NCBI GenBank assembly: GCA_015066665.1
Contig: SVNX01000018.1
Coordinates: 1 to 50,448, forward strand
Direction: 5' to 3'
DNA: 50,448 nt
Origin: Ruminococcus sp.
GTDB taxonomy: Bacteria > Bacillota > Clostridia > Oscillospirales > Ruminococcaceae
Shown: in pieces, positions 1 through 9,921 of the stretch
How the letters are laid out: the number at the start of each line of letters is the position of its first letter
How positions within the stretch are numbered: position 1 is the first letter of the stretch
The notes under the pieces: generated by a model
Database searches by the model: none
What the model saw: only the letters and a program-made list of their open reading frames with translations
Told to the model about the DNA's origin: nothing
Made by a program: the position numbers and the translations under genes

Positions 1-148
1 CTCACTTCAAAAGGGGCTTGCCAATTGACAACATCAAAGCAGCCTGCACAAATTGCACAGACTGCTTTTAGTCACAACGTAGATTGTTTTTGTTTTTTGC
101 GCTGTCTACTTGACAAGGGGCGGGTCAAAAACAGGGAGGGGATTCTTT
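1..148. other. Non-coding left edge with one hairpin
   Basis: No convincing gene is visible before the permease stop at 149. An interrupted hairpin lies at 36-68: AAAGCAG pairs with CTGCTTT, and inside it TGCA pairs with TGCA around a 5-nt loop. The T-run after it is too short on either strand to call a terminator with confidence. The leftward operon may therefore end here or continue outside the window. Confidence 0.4.
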
Positions 149-2755
149 TTATTCGCATTCACGCAGCCGTTCGACAATGGAACGTCTGATGCACAGCCGA
201 TAAGTGATGAGCGGCACAAGAACGCCTACGGCTGCGAATACCGGAATAGATGCCGCAAGGGGCAGTATACTGAAATTGTAATCGCAGAACCAGAACAGCT
301 TTTCCACGACGCTGCCGAGCGGTATGGTAATCAGATTGAGCACCAGTGCCGTCACTGCGGTGCCGCCGACGTAGATCATGCCCTCCCAGATGAGCGTTGT
401 GCAAAGCTGCCGTCCCGTCATGCCGATGGCCTGCAGAGCAGCAATTTCCCGCTGTCTTGCGTGGATACTTGTCATCATTGTATTGATGAAATTCAGCACG
501 CCGATGAGTCCGACGATGATGCTGAGTGCGGCACCGAGAATCATAAACATTCTCTGGAAGGACGCAAAGGCTGCGGCCTCCTTGACACGGCTTGTATAGT
601 CGAGAGTCATGCGATCGGTATAATCGGCGATGAATGTCTCCATCTCCGCCTCCGCTTCGTCCGTTGTGTCAAGGGCAATGTAGATTGGGGCGGTATAACC
701 CGACTGGGCAATCAGATCCGCATCACTTGTGAGAAACAGTCCGGCACCCGTCGAAAAACGATAGCCCAGCTCTGAGGGGATATCCACAATCGCTGCAATT
801 TCGTACACGACATCATGTGACTGCTCATTGACTTCAAGGTACTGCCATTCACTGATGGGCATATTTTCAATCTCGGATGCATCCGCATATACTTCACCTG
901 TTCTTGTGTTGACATATTCATGGAGATCGGTATAGCGGATGGTCACCTTGTCTCCCAGACTGAAGATTTCATTCCGTTCCACGGCAATGAAGCCTTCCCC
1001 GGCAATTTTCGTAATGTCGCCTTCAAACACCTTGATCTTGGAAAGCGCATTCTCCTCCATGCCGAGCACCTGCACACTGAACGGTACCGTGCCGTCATCT
1101 CTGCGATGATTGGTAAAATAATCATTGATGACATATTCATCATTGCCCCATTCGGTCATGACCGAGCGGACAATCGTCTCGCTGAGATAGGCATCGGGGT
1201 TGTATGTCATGGAGATGCCATAAGTTACAAAGCTGTTTGTCACACCGTCCATCTCTCTGAGGAAGGCATGCTCCTCGGTATGGATGGCATTCGTTTCATC
1301 CCAGTCGTATGTGAAATATTCCGGCTCTGCCACGATGAAATCCGTCTTGATATCGGCAAGATACTTCTCCATATTGAAGCTGCCGGCCAGAATGGATGTG
1401 AGTGTGAAGGTCACAATGGAAAGCGACAGTGATGCAATCACAAGCACTGTCCTGCCCTTGCTGCCGGTGAGTCTCGCCCTCGCCATACCGAACAGGGAGA
1501 CGCCCTTCTTTCCGCTTCTTCTGCTGAAGCCGACGGCCTGTTCTGTATAGCGCAGCGCCTCAACAGGTGTGACACGGGCAGCCGCCCTTGCGGGAAGGAA
1601 GCAGGAAATCAGCACGGTGATCAGCGCAAAGACGGCGGAAAAGACAAAAATCCACGGGCTGACCGACGCCGATGTCTCGGATACATTCGCTTCTTCCAGC
1701 ACTACAGGGCAAAGCACACTGCCCGTCAGCCATCCGCACAAAAGTCCGAGCGGAATGCCGACTGCCGAAAGCACCAGTCCCTGCGTCAGAACCATGGTCT
1801 TGATCTGGGACTGTGTGGTGCCGATCGTTTTGAGCATGCCATAGTGGCGGATCTCATTGGCCACGGCGATGCGGAAAATATTGTAAATGATGAGGTAGCC
1901 TGTCAGCATGATGAACAATAGAATCACAGCGAGGGTGATCATGCTTTCCGCATCGAGGCTGTCCGTCAGGTTTGCGCCCATATAGCCCCAGTTAGAGCCA
2001 ATGGCTATGGCATTTTCGCCGTCGCTGCCATTCATGCAGCCGTGGCGTTCGAGAATGGCAATGAGCTGATCCTCGATGTTATAGTCCCGTTTCAGCATGA
2101 CATTGAGTCCGTAGGCACCGAGATATGCCTCCTCATACTGGCTGTCCTGCACCGAAAGAATTGCCTCATAGCGGCTTTCAGGGAGGAGCAGGTGACTTGC
2201 AGGGGCAGCTTCATCATATTCCCAGTAACCGCTCAGGACGAATTCCTCGGTCACGATGACACCGTCGATGTCCATTGCAAGAGAAAACGTCTGTCCGATT
2301 TCCGGCTTGATGCCAAGGCAGGAAAGAACACGGGTATCCGTGGCCGCTTCATTCGTATTCTCCTTGGGAAGATGCCCCTTTTCCGGCTTGCAGTAGCTCC
2401 ACTTTGCGGTGTTTTTGTCCATGAAGCTGATTTCGGTATAGTGATTGTACAGCCTCTCATCCGCAGCCATACCCAGAATTCTTCTCACGCCGTATGCCGT
2501 AATGTCCGGATCGGTGCACAGTTCATCGAACTGCGTCCTGGTCAGATTCTTGAATTCACCGTGAGCATAGGTGCCCACCTGCCGGAAATTGGACTCCTCA
2601 AAGCCCTTCGACATTGTCAAAAGAATCGTGAAGAGCGAGGTGAAGAGGAGCGTCGTCAGCGCAATGGCCACAATGGAAATGAGACTTCTCGTTCGGGTCA
2701 TTTTCAGGTTTCGTACGCTCACCCGGCGGATGAATTTTGATTGATTCATCTTCAC
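149..2755 (-). CDS. FtsX-type ABC transporter permease, 868 aa
   Basis: Membrane subunit of a MacB/BceB-like ABC exporter. An N-terminal transmembrane helix (about residues 25-50) is followed by a large extracytoplasmic region, a three-helix FtsX domain around 270-400, a fourth hydrophobic segment near 435-460, a second extracytoplasmic region, and a second FtsX domain at the C-terminus (about 735-860). The duplicated FtsX layout and length are usual for Firmicute permeases that work with a LolD/MacB-type ATPase in peptide-antibiotic resistance or lipoprotein export; the real substrate is unknown. The start is a GTG preceded by a G-rich ribosome site; an ATG two codons later is the alternative. 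It lies 12 nt after the ATPase gene and is surely co-transcribed with it. Confidence 0.88.
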   Translation of the reverse strand: MKMNQSKFIRRVSVRNLKMTRTRSLISIVAIALTTLLFTSLFTILLTMSKGFEESNFRQVGTYAHGEFKNLTRTQFDELCTDPDITAYGVRRILGMAADERLYNHYTEISFMDKNTAKWSYCKPEKGHLPKENTNEAATDTRVLSCLGIKPEIGQTFSLAMDIDGVIVTEEFVLSGYWEYDEAAPASHLLLPESRYEAILSVQDSQYEEAYLGAYGLNVMLKRDYNIEDQLIAILERHGCMNGSDGENAIAIGSNWGYMGANLTDSLDAESMITLAVILLFIMLTGYLIIYNIFRIAVANEIRHYGMLKTIGTTQSQIKTMVLTQGLVLSAVGIPLGLLCGWLTGSVLCPVVLEEANVSETSASVSPWIFVFSAVFALITVLISCFLPARAAARVTPVEALRYTEQAVGFSRRSGKKGVSLFGMARARLTGSKGRTVLVIASLSLSIVTFTLTSILAGSFNMEKYLADIKTDFIVAEPEYFTYDWDETNAIHTEEHAFLREMDGVTNSFVTYGISMTYNPDAYLSETIVRSVMTEWGNDEYVINDYFTNHRRDDGTVPFSVQVLGMEENALSKIKVFEGDITKIAGEGFIAVERNEIFSLGDKVTIRYTDLHEYVNTRTGEVYADASEIENMPISEWQYLEVNEQSHDVVYEIAAIVDIPSELGYRFSTGAGLFLTSDADLIAQSGYTAPIYIALDTTDEAEAEMETFIADYTDRMTLDYTSRVKEAAAFASFQRMFMILGAALSIIVGLIGVLNFINTMMTSIHARQREIAALQAIGMTGRQLCTTLIWEGMIYVGGTAVTALVLNLITIPLGSVVEKLFWFCDYNFSILPLAASIPVFAAVGVLVPLITYRLCIRRSIVERLRECE

Positions 2756-2767
2756 AGCAATCCCCCC

Positions 2768-3439
2768 TTACTTATCCGTCACAATCTTTCCGTCCTCGAT
2801 CCGGATCATCCGGTCGGCAAGCTGTGCGATCTCTTCATTGTGGGTGATCATCACAATGGTCTGTGCATATTTGGCACTTGTCACCTTGAGCAGGCTGAGC
2901 ACATCCTGCGAGGTGCGGCTGTCGAGATTACCGGTCGGTTCATCGGCAAGGATGATAGCGGGCTTTGCCGCAAGAGCTCTGGCAATGGCCACTCTCTGCT
3001 GCTGGCCACCGGAAAGATGATTCGGCAGATTGCTGAGCTTTTCGGTGAGTCCCAGTGTCTCAATCAGGGAATCAATGTATTCCTTGTCCGGCTCCCTGCC
3101 GTCGAGCTGCACAGGCAGCACGATGTTTTCATATACATTCAGAGAAGGCACGAGGTTGTAATTCTGGAAGACAAAGCCGATCTTGCGTCTTCTGAAAATG
3201 GTCAGCTCCTCATCTTTCAGCGTGAAGATGTCCTTTCCGTCAACATAGACCGTACCGGCATCGGGGCGGTCGAGTCCCCCGAGCATGTGCAGCAGTGTGG
3301 ACTTACCGCTGCCCGACGTTCCCACAACAGAAACAAACTCACCCTGCGCCACCTCAAGACCAATGCCGTCCAGCGCACGCACCTCATTCTCGCCGCTGCC
3401 GTATGTTTTCCGCAGATTCAGTGTTGATAAAATCGCCAT
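2768..3439 (-). CDS. ABC transporter ATP-binding protein (MacB/LolD family), 223 aa
   Basis: Cytoplasmic ATPase that powers the FtsX permease encoded directly downstream. It has Walker [10 protein letters not shown] (about residues 40-48), a Q-loop region, the signature LSGGQQQR, Walker B followed by DEPTGNLD, and a switch histidine in MITHNEE. The DEPTGNLD form is typical of the MacB/LolD/BceA group. I place the start at the second ATG (MAILSTLNL), which is 8 nt from the AGGAG site; the ATG two codons earlier sits almost on top of it. A terminator-like inverted repeat precedes the gene, so its expression may be partly uncoupled from the regulator genes upstream. Confidence 0.9.
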   Translation of the reverse strand: MAILSTLNLRKTYGSGENEVRALDGIGLEVAQGEFVSVVGTSGSGKSTLLHMLGGLDRPDAGTVYVDGKDIFTLKDEELTIFRRRKIGFVFQNYNLVPSLNVYENIVLPVQLDGREPDKEYIDSLIETLGLTEKLSNLPNHLSGGQQQRVAIARALAAKPAIILADEPTGNLDSRTSQDVLSLLKVTSAKYAQTIVMITHNEEIAQLADRMIRIEDGKIVTDK

Positions 3440-3451
3440 AACCATCTCTCC

Positions 3452-3495
3452 TTTTTTAAAAAATCCGTATTGTAAATCTCTCTACAATACGGATT
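3452..3495 (-). terminator. Intrinsic terminator or attenuator between kinase and ABC genes
   Basis: A perfect 13-bp inverted repeat (AATCCGTATTGTA at 3462-3474 with its complement at 3483-3495) with an 8-nt loop is followed on the minus strand by a run of T. It ends just before the ribosome site of the ATPase gene. It can stop transcription after the kinase gene or act as an attenuator for the transporter. Its arms repeat the motif found in the -35 region of the regulator promoter, so it may also be an operator. Confidence 0.65.
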
Positions 3496-3541
3496 CTACC
3501 ATATCCTTCTTTCCACATTCTTTCTCCGCACAAAACAATTC

Positions 3542-4471
3542 TTACACTTTTGAAAGAAATACATAAAAGACAGAGCCCTTTCCCACTTCGGATGTCACTT
3601 TGATGTAGCCGTTTTCCGCAGCCACGATCTGTCGGGCAAGATACAGCCCGATACCGAGGCCATCCTCGGCGGCCGTTTTCTGTGCACGATAGAACCGTGT
3701 AAAGATCTGCGCCTGATCCGATTCCGCAATGCCGCACCCTGTATCGGCAATCTCGATACAGACAAATAATTCAAACTGCTGCACAGAAACCCGGATGCTG
3801 CCGTGCTCGGTATATTTGACCGCATTGTCAACAATATTCCAGATCGCCTCGGCGGTCCACTTTTCATCGAACACCGCCGTCTCCTCACCGCATGCAAGCG
3901 ACAGTGACAGTCCCTTTTCTTCCGCACGGGGCTGAGCCTGCGCAATGACATCCTGCAGCATTGGTGCAAGGCTTTGTTTTTTAGGAGAAAGAGCGATGAT
4001 GCCGGTTTCCAGACGTGAGAGCTTGACGAGCGATGCAATCAGAAATGAAAGCTTCTCCGACTGTGCCGCAATCTGCTCTGCATATTCCTGCTGCTCCGCA
4101 TGCAGATCGCTCTCTGCCAAAAGCTCAGCATAGAGCCGGATATTGGCCGCTGGTGTCTTGGTCTGATGGGAAATATCCGCAATCAGCGTTTTGATTTTCG
4201 CTTTTTCCTCTGCGGTTTTCCGTGCGGACATTTCCGAAGAGGAGAGGTATTTCCACAGCTTGTTTTCGAGATACGACTGCTGGGATTCATCGAACCTGCT
4301 CTCGGTAAAGCTGCCGTCAATGGCTGCATCGAGCATGGCGTCAAGTTTGCGGATCTGTCTTGCATACCGCATCCGAAAGAAGAAAAAGCATGCCAGAGTC
4401 ACAGCGGCTGCAAGTCCCAGAATGAGCAGAATCGGCTCCCATCCGTCGATCAGAATCACATCACGCCCCAT
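3542..4471 (-). CDS. Sensor histidine kinase, 309 aa
   Basis: Membrane-bound kinase of the two-component system. One hydrophobic segment (about residues 13-33) anchors it; no extracellular sensor domain is visible, so the signal may come through the membrane or through the neighbouring transporter (inference). The dimerisation/phosphoacceptor box ISHQTKTP places the phosphorylated histidine at His102. The HATPase part shows the N-box (NIVDNAVKYT), DTGCGIA and GLGIGLYLAR. Its start overlaps the end of the response regulator by 11 nt, so the two are translationally coupled. Together with the ABC genes this is the arrangement common for cell-envelope stress or peptide-antibiotic resistance modules. 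Confidence 0.9.
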   Translation of the reverse strand: MGRDVILIDGWEPILLILGLAAAVTLACFFFFRMRYARQIRKLDAMLDAAIDGSFTESRFDESQQSYLENKLWKYLSSSEMSARKTAEEKAKIKTLIADISHQTKTPAANIRLYAELLAESDLHAEQQEYAEQIAAQSEKLSFLIASLVKLSRLETGIIALSPKKQSLAPMLQDVIAQAQPRAEEKGLSLSLACGEETAVFDEKWTAEAIWNIVDNAVKYTEHGSIRVSVQQFELFVCIEIADTGCGIAESDQAQIFTRFYRAQKTAAEDGLGIGLYLARQIVAAENGYIKVTSEVGKGSVFYVFLSKV

Positions 4472-5138
4472 GCTGCTTCACCCACATATAGCCGATGCCG
4501 TAAACAGTCCGGATGATCTCACGGGCATTGAGCTTGTCACGCAGCCGCTTGACTGTTACGGAAAGCGCATTTTCATCCACATATGCGGCACCATCCGTCC
4601 AGATCCGGTCAACGAGCCTGTCGCGTGTAAGGGTCATGCCGGCGTTATCCGTCAGGATCCGCAGCAGCTTCTGCTCTGTCTTGCTCAGCTCCACCGGCAC
4701 ACCATCCACGGTGAATTCCATACGTTCAAAGTCGAACACATAGACGCCGTCCGTAAAGACGCATTTCGGTGCAGGTGCTGCCGTCCGCCGCAGCTGTGTA
4801 TGTACCCTTGCACGCAGCACAGCAAGACTGAAGGGCTTTGTGATATAGTCCTCCGCCCCCGCCTCAAGTCCGGCAACGATATCCGATTCAAGGTCGTTGG
4901 CAGTCAGCATGATCACGGGAATGCCGCAGGTTTGGGTGATGTGCGGCAGAAAGTCAAATCCGTTCCCATCGGGGAGATTCACATCGAGAATGACGAGGGC
5001 AAAATCCTCTTTTGCAAGCTTTTCCTTTGCATCATGCAGGCATCCTGCCGGAACGGTTTCAATATCATCGCTTTTCAAAGCACGGCACAGACCCGTTGAA
5101 AGGGCGGCATCGTCCTCCACAATCAGTATTTGTTTCAT
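4461..5138 (-). CDS. OmpR/PhoB-family response regulator, 225 aa
   Basis: DNA-binding partner of the kinase encoded next to it. The receiver domain (1-115) carries the acidic pair Asp9/Asp10, phosphoacceptor Asp52 in LVILDVNLPDG, Thr79 and Lys101 in the ITKPF motif. The C-terminal half is a winged helix (about 130-222) with the usual LSKTEQKLL and VTVKRLRDKL segments. The start has a good AAGGAGAG site. It is the first gene of the leftward operon and probably controls it and the ABC transporter; the repeated CCGTATTGTA motif is a candidate binding site. Confidence 0.92.
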   Translation of the reverse strand: MKQILIVEDDAALSTGLCRALKSDDIETVPAGCLHDAKEKLAKEDFALVILDVNLPDGNGFDFLPHITQTCGIPVIMLTANDLESDIVAGLEAGAEDYITKPFSLAVLRARVHTQLRRTAAPAPKCVFTDGVYVFDFERMEFTVDGVPVELSKTEQKLLRILTDNAGMTLTRDRLVDRIWTDGAAYVDENALSVTVKRLRDKLNAREIIRTVYGIGYMWVKQHGA

Positions 5139-5189
5139 ATTGCAATCTCTCCTTTGGCCATCCGGCCGTCACGGCCGCAGCTGTCCATA

Positions 5190-5223
5190 ATTATATCATA
5201 TCCGGATAAAAAATACAATACGG
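5190..5223 (-). promoter_or_regulatory. Promoter of the two-component/ABC operon with candidate operator
   Basis: On the minus strand TTGTAT (5218-5213), a 17-nt spacer and TATAAT (5195-5190) form a plausible sigma-70 promoter. The -35 element lies inside CCGTATTGTA (5223-5214), which recurs as both arms of the inverted repeat before the ABC ATPase. The recurrence is seen directly; that the response regulator binds it is inference. Confidence 0.55.
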
Positions 5224-5408
5224 GATGTACGCAATGACAGCGCAACAGCATTTACTTTTTTATTCACATAAAATGCACTGCTCGGCGTGCTGGGGCTGTG
5301 CACGACGTTTTACTGTCTCTGTTTTCGTGGGCGTCATCATCAAGCCCATCGCCTCGCATTTTCTTGCAAAGCGCAAAGCCTTTCTTGCATAAAAATCCGT
5401 ATGCACGA

Positions 5409-5436
5409 TAAAAAACGGAGGACATATCCTCCGTTT
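5409..5436 (-). terminator. Intrinsic terminator after the first AraC gene
   Basis: On the minus strand AACGGAGGA, a short loop and TCCTCCGTT are followed by TTTT, immediately after the AraC stop at 5440. The remaining sequence between 5224 and 5408 holds no gene that I can support. Confidence 0.75.
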
Positions 5437-5439
5437 CCT

Positions 5440-6222
5440 TTATGTCTCTTTGAATTTCGCACGGTACTGCACCGGCGATACACAGGCAAATTTTGTAAAG
5501 GCTCTTGAAAAATTCTCATAGCTCTGATAGCCGCACATAAACGCAATTTCCTTGGCGGTGTATTCCGTTTCCAGCAGAAGCTTGCCGGCATAATGCATTC
5601 GGCTGATGAACACATCGTTCATGCAGGAAACCCCGAAACGCTGTTTATACAGACGCTGGAAATGCGATGGCGACAGGCTGAGATGTTCGGCTATATGCGT
5701 CACATTCCAGTCATGAGCCGGATGATCATAGATATCCCGTTTAAGCTTGTCAAGCTCCTTGTCATAGTGATTCCTCGGATTTCTGTGCCGCGGTGCCGCA
5801 CAGGCACTGACATGGGAGAGAATCGCACGGAGAATATGACTGAGCGTTTCATTCTTTCTCTGGATGCCGGAACGGAAGATCTCATCACCCACCCGGATCA
5901 GCTGTGAAACGCTTTCATCCGGCAGGCGGATCGGAACATTGAACGGCAGATGCAGAGATTCCATAAATGCTGCATCATCGGGATCCACGCTGAAGCGGAT
6001 CCAGTCGTCCACATAAGGCTCCCCTTCTGCATAAATGCAGTGGGGCAGACAGCTTTCCACAAGAAAAAGCGTATTCGGTTCTACATGGTAGGTCTTCTTG
6101 TCCATGCACAGACGGCCCTTGGTGCGGACAAGTATGATCTGCAGACCAAAGTGCCCATTTGGCCGTTCAATGGCCAGCGTCTCCGGATGTTCCCAGTGCC
6201 ATCCGAGCTGATAAACATGCAT
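5440..6222 (-). CDS. AraC-family transcriptional regulator, 260 aa
   Basis: Predicted sugar-responsive activator. The N-terminal half is a cupin-like sensing domain (with WHWEHPET and FLVESCLPHCIY); the C-terminal hundred residues hold the two AraC helix-turn-helix motifs, including LSLSPSHFQRLYKQRFG and the closing signature GYQSYENFSRAFTKF. It starts after a strong AAGGAGGG site and ends at its own terminator. It lies 15 nt downstream of a second, clearly related AraC gene in the same orientation, so both come from one transcript divergent from the rhamnogalacturonan lyase gene. The likely targets are the two plant-polysaccharide genes to the right. Confidence 0.87.
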   Translation of the reverse strand: MHVYQLGWHWEHPETLAIERPNGHFGLQIILVRTKGRLCMDKKTYHVEPNTLFLVESCLPHCIYAEGEPYVDDWIRFSVDPDDAAFMESLHLPFNVPIRLPDESVSQLIRVGDEIFRSGIQRKNETLSHILRAILSHVSACAAPRHRNPRNHYDKELDKLKRDIYDHPAHDWNVTHIAEHLSLSPSHFQRLYKQRFGVSCMNDVFISRMHYAGKLLLETEYTAKEIAFMCGYQSYENFSRAFTKFACVSPVQYRAKFKET

Positions 6223-6237
6223 GTCGTATTTCCCTCC

Positions 6238-7038
6238 TTATTCCGGTTTCTGACTGCGGTATTGCTTCGGCGTCACGCCGGTCATTTTTTTGAAGAGTGT
6301 AGAAAAATGGGCGCTGTTGGCATACCCGCACCGGTAAGCAACTTCTTCGAGCGGGATATCCGTTTCACGCAGCAGCGAACGTGCGCACTGCATCCGGCTG
6401 TTAATCACATCCTGCGTCAGCGTGGAGCCGAATGTCTCGGTATACAAATGCTGAAAGCGGGAGCGGCTCAGATGCATTTCCTTGGCGAGCGCATCAAGAT
6501 TCCAGTCCTGCTCCGGCCAGCGGAAAATAGATTCACGGATCCAGAGCAGATGTGCGCTGTGTGCCGTTTCCGACAGAACATGATCGGAATATTCGGTCTG
6601 CATCAGTTCATTGATTTTATAGAGCATCATGGAAAAATACAGATTCACGGTTTGCTGGCGGTTGGGATGAATGGAGTAGAATTCATAGCACATATTCCGC
6701 AGCATCGCCGAAAGTGACGACACATTGCCAAGACTGACAGGCCTGTTTATCGGAATGCCCAGTGTCTCCATCAGCTGGATTTCGGCTTCATCCGGTTCAA
6801 AATGGAGCCAGTCGTCCAGGTAGCCCGTACCGTTTGCAGTGTATTTCTGCGGAAAATCGGATGTGTAGATCATCAGGCTGTGTGCGGGCATAGGGATTTC
6901 CTCGCCGTCAATCCAGAAGCATGCGGGGCTATGCGTCAGAATCATCAGCCAGTCACCGCTGCCCTCAGGCCGCACATTGATAAAATCTGCATGATGATAA
7001 TGATGATAACCAATTGCATCCGTCCGCATCTGTTTCAC
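6238..7038 (-). CDS. AraC-family transcriptional regulator, 266 aa
   Basis: Paralogue of the next AraC gene in the same transcript. It has an N-terminal cupin-type ligand domain (residues about 15-140) and C-terminal double helix-turn-helix (LAKEMHLSRSRFQHLY, then the AraC signature ending GVTPKQYRS). The first start is GTG at 7038 with a GAGG site 8 nt upstream; an ATG three codons later is possible. Divergent orientation to the PL11 lyase, with a 182-nt intergenic region, points to control of that gene. Two tandem AraC regulators at one locus suggest that two signals, for example two pectin fragments, are sensed; that is inference. Confidence 0.87.
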   Translation of the reverse strand: MKQMRTDAIGYHHYHHADFINVRPEGSGDWLMILTHSPACFWIDGEEIPMPAHSLMIYTSDFPQKYTANGTGYLDDWLHFEPDEAEIQLMETLGIPINRPVSLGNVSSLSAMLRNMCYEFYSIHPNRQQTVNLYFSMMLYKINELMQTEYSDHVLSETAHSAHLLWIRESIFRWPEQDWNLDALAKEMHLSRSRFQHLYTETFGSTLTQDVINSRMQCARSLLRETDIPLEEVAYRCGYANSAHFSTLFKKMTGVTPKQYRSQKPE

Positions 7039-7152
7039 TGCCCCTTCCTCGTGGTCTTTCGTTTATTATACCCGTTTTTCAACATTTTGTCAACCAAACA
7101 GCCACATTTTTTTCAAAAAACGTTATTTTTTCAGCACATATGCAAAAAAGGA

Positions 7153-7181
7153 TTGACAAAGCAAGAAATCGTTGCTATAAT
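7153..7181 (+). promoter_or_regulatory. Promoter of the PL11 lyase gene
   Basis: TTGACA at 7153-7158, a 17-nt spacer and TATAAT at 7176-7181 match the sigma-70 consensus exactly; the -10 is extended (TGC before it). With such a strong core, control by the divergent AraC proteins could be by repression as well as activation. Confidence 0.75.
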
Positions 7182-7220
7182 GTATTTATTAACATTTTCT
7201 TAAAAACAGGGGGAATCGGA

Positions 7221-9758
7221 ATGAAAGAGAAAAAGACATTCCGGAAAGGTACCGCCATTTGCCTGGCATCGGCCATGCTTCTTGCAGGAAGTGCATCGCT
7301 TCCGCAGGAGCGTGCCGTGCAGGCAGCAGAAACATATTATTATGGCGACCTCGACGGAAGCGGCACACTGACGGGCTTTGACCTGGGACGAATGAAGTCT
7401 CTGCTGAACGCACCGGATACGATGAGTTCCATCCAGCAGGAGCTGTGCGATCTTGATGAGAGCGGCCGCTTTGATGCGGCGGATGTGAAGATGATGCAGG
7501 ATTACATTCTTGCACGCATCGACGGTTTTCCGGCCGGTGTGACGTACGAACATCAGGAACCGGTGGCACCGGATCCCTATGATGGCATCAAGACACTCTC
7601 CGGCAGCCGCATGATGGAACGCCTCGACAGAGGTGTGGTGGCCGTGAGCGTGGGCAACGCTGCCTTTATCAGCTGGCGTCTGCTTGCTTCTGATGAAACG
7701 GATATGGGCTTCAACGTCTATCGTACAACGGACGGCACAACAGTTAAAGTGAATGCAGAAGTCCTCACGGGCGGCACGAATTTTACCGACACGACTGCCG
7801 ACCTCACAAAGAACAATACCTACACCGTCAAGACCGTCTACAACGGTGTGGAAAAGGACGCCGACGGCAGTTTCACCCTCCCCGCCAACAAGGGGGCAGG
7901 TGCGTACTATACTGTTCCGATCAGGGACGGCGGCACCGTGCATTTCGTCTGGGTCGGCGATTTCAACGGCGACGGTGCCTATGACTATCTGATCGACCGC
8001 TGCGATGAAGAGACCCAGAAGCTTGAAGCCTACCTCAATGACGGCACTTATCTCTGGACGATCGACATGGGCCCGAACAGCGTGGATCGCTACCAGATCG
8101 AACCGGGTGCAGCAACCATTGACGTGGGCATGTGGGACGGTGCAACTGTCTATGACATCGACTGCGACGGCTATGCGGAAGTCATGGTGCGCGTGGCAGA
8201 CGGCGTGAAATTCGGCGACGGTACAACCTATTCAAACAGCGTCACCAATGGTCAGGCCATTGCCGTAATCGACGGCATGACCGGTGCCATGCAGGATTCG
8301 GCGCCTGTGCCGGATGATAAGATCGAAGCCGGCCCCAAGGCCTGCATGATGGAGATCGGTTATCTCGACGGCGTAAAGCCCTCCCTTGTCTGCTGGGTGA
8401 AGAATCGCAATGATGACAAGTCCTTCAACAGCTACAATGTGGCTTATGCCTATGAAAACGGCAAATTCGTTCAGCAGTGGAAGGCTGGTGCCTATGGTGC
8501 CGAAGCACACAACATCCGTGTGGCCGATGTCGATTACGATGGCAAGGATGAGGTGCTCCACATGGGCTATGCCCTCAATGGCGACGGCAGCCATCGCTAC
8601 ACCGTGAAGAATGTCGTGCACGGCGACCGCTGGTATGTCGGCTCGTTCTGCAACGCCAACAACGGCACGGAAATGATGGGCTACGGCATTCAGCAGGACA
8701 ATGCCAACGGCCTGCTCGAATATTTCTACAATGCGTCCACAGGCGAACTGATCTGGGAGCATTATGCACCAGAAGGCACTGCGGACGTAGGCAGAGGCAA
8801 TATCGGCGACATCGACCCGAATTATGACGGTCTGGAGGTCTGGTCGTTCCAGGGCACTTATTCCATGGATGATCAGCTGATTTCCAGTTCTTACATGTAC
8901 CCCGTATTCCGTCTGTTCTGGGACGGCGACCTTGGCAGCGAATCCTACAACGAGGGCAAGATCGAGGGCTGGAACTACGAGACCAAGGGTGTGGAACGTG
9001 TGGATACCTGCTGGAAGATCTACGGCGGCAGCGGCAGTGAACGCGGCGTCGGCATGCTCCATGCGGATATCATCGGAGACTGGCGTGAAGAGACCGTACA
9101 TGTCAACTACGATACGGACGAGTTGGTCATCTACACTACCACTCATGCAACAAATGAGCGCATCTACTGCCTTGCACAGAATCCCGCTTACCGCAATTGC
9201 ATGACAGCCAAGGGCTATTATCAGGCAAACGTACTCGACTACTTCCTCGGCTACGACATGGAACCGACCGTAACGCCCGATATCTGCTATATCGGCGAAG
9301 CTGCGATGGATACAAGTGCGGTTTATGCCATCCGCAATGCCAACAGCAGCCGTTGTATGGATGTTTATAAATCCAGTACAGCGGACGGCACAAATATCCA
9401 GCAGTACGGCACAGTGCCGGGCAAGGCAAACAATACATGGACGATCAAGGACGCAGGGGACGGATACTATTATATTGTATCCCAGCTGTCCGACGGCAAG
9501 TCCGGTTATATGACCGTTGCAGGCGGTGAGAATACAGATGGTGCCAATGTGGAGATTGCTTCATTCAGGGGCGATGATTCCCAGAAATTCGAACTCCGCC
9601 GCAATCGGGATGGATCCTATCTGATTCTGACTAAATGTTCTTCGGGAACAAAGTGCGTCGAAGTCATCAATGCTGAAACAGGTGCAGGCGCAAATGTACA
9701 GCAGTGGGTATTGACAGGCAGTGCCTGCCAGCACTGGTATCTCGAACGTATTTCATAA
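7221..9758 (+). CDS. Dockerin-bearing rhamnogalacturonan lyase, PL11, 845 aa
   Basis: Secreted enzyme predicted to cleave the rhamnogalacturonan-I backbone of pectin by beta-elimination. In order: signal peptide (1-37, ending VQAAE), an N-terminal dockerin (about 40-103) with two calcium-loop repeats (GDLDGSGTLTGFDLGRMKSL and CDLDESGRFDAADVKMM), the PL11 catalytic beta-propeller (from MMERLDRGVVAVSVGN to about 690), and a ricin-type/CBM13 lectin domain (about 700-845) with repeated Q-x-W-like units. The start at 7221 follows AGGGGG and gives a proper signal peptide; the open frame upstream overlaps the divergent gene. The dockerin implies docking to a cohesin scaffold, none of which is in the window. 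Confidence 0.9.
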   Translation: MKEKKTFRKGTAICLASAMLLAGSASLPQERAVQAAETYYYGDLDGSGTLTGFDLGRMKSLLNAPDTMSSIQQELCDLDESGRFDAADVKMMQDYILARIDGFPAGVTYEHQEPVAPDPYDGIKTLSGSRMMERLDRGVVAVSVGNAAFISWRLLASDETDMGFNVYRTTDGTTVKVNAEVLTGGTNFTDTTADLTKNNTYTVKTVYNGVEKDADGSFTLPANKGAGAYYTVPIRDGGTVHFVWVGDFNGDGAYDYLIDRCDEETQKLEAYLNDGTYLWTIDMGPNSVDRYQIEPGAATIDVGMWDGATVYDIDCDGYAEVMVRVADGVKFGDGTTYSNSVTNGQAIAVIDGMTGAMQDSAPVPDDKIEAGPKACMMEIGYLDGVKPSLVCWVKNRNDDKSFNSYNVAYAYENGKFVQQWKAGAYGAEAHNIRVADVDYDGKDEVLHMGYALNGDGSHRYTVKNVVHGDRWYVGSFCNANNGTEMMGYGIQQDNANGLLEYFYNASTGELIWEHYAPEGTADVGRGNIGDIDPNYDGLEVWSFQGTYSMDDQLISSSYMYPVFRLFWDGDLGSESYNEGKIEGWNYETKGVERVDTCWKIYGGSGSERGVGMLHADIIGDWREETVHVNYDTDELVIYTTTHATNERIYCLAQNPAYRNCMTAKGYYQANVLDYFLGYDMEPTVTPDICYIGEAAMDTSAVYAIRNANSSRCMDVYKSSTADGTNIQQYGTVPGKANNTWTIKDAGDGYYYIVSQLSDGKSGYMTVAGGENTDGANVEIASFRGDDSQKFELRRNRDGSYLILTKCSSGTKCVEVINAETGAGANVQQWVLTGSACQHWYLERIS

Positions 9759-9765
9759 TAACCAG

Positions 9766-9793
9766 GAACCGCTCCGCAGGGGGCGGTTCTTTC
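9766..9793 (+). terminator. Intrinsic terminator after PL11 gene
   Basis: GAACCGC (9766-9772) pairs with GCGGTTC (9783-9789), followed by a short T-run. It separates the lyase from the GH43 gene, which has its own promoter. Confidence 0.75.
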
Positions 9794-9870
9794 TTGTCCA
9801 AGCAGCATTCTATCATGTCCGTTTTGTGCTAACAGATGTCCGTATTCTTCTATGTTTCTGCGTATGAATG

Positions 9871-9879
9871 TGCTATAAT
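9871..9879 (+). promoter_or_regulatory. Extended -10 promoter of the GH43 gene
   Basis: TGC followed by TATAAT (9874-9879) forms an extended -10. The hexamer at the -35 distance (9851-9856, TATGTT) is poor. A good -10 with a weak -35 fits activator-dependent transcription, for example by one of the AraC proteins nearby (inference). Confidence 0.55.
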
Positions 9880-9921
9880 GAAATCAAAGAGCATCGATTT
9901 TCACGACTGGAGGAGAATGCA

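Noticed and set aside
110-775. Long open frame on the plus strand
   Set aside because: It lies wholly antisense to the well-supported FtsX permease gene and has no domain, signal or ribosome site.
5245-5393. Small plus-strand ORF of about 39 codons between the regulator and AraC genes
   Set aside because: No ribosome site, no recognisable feature, and the region reads as spacer before the AraC terminator.
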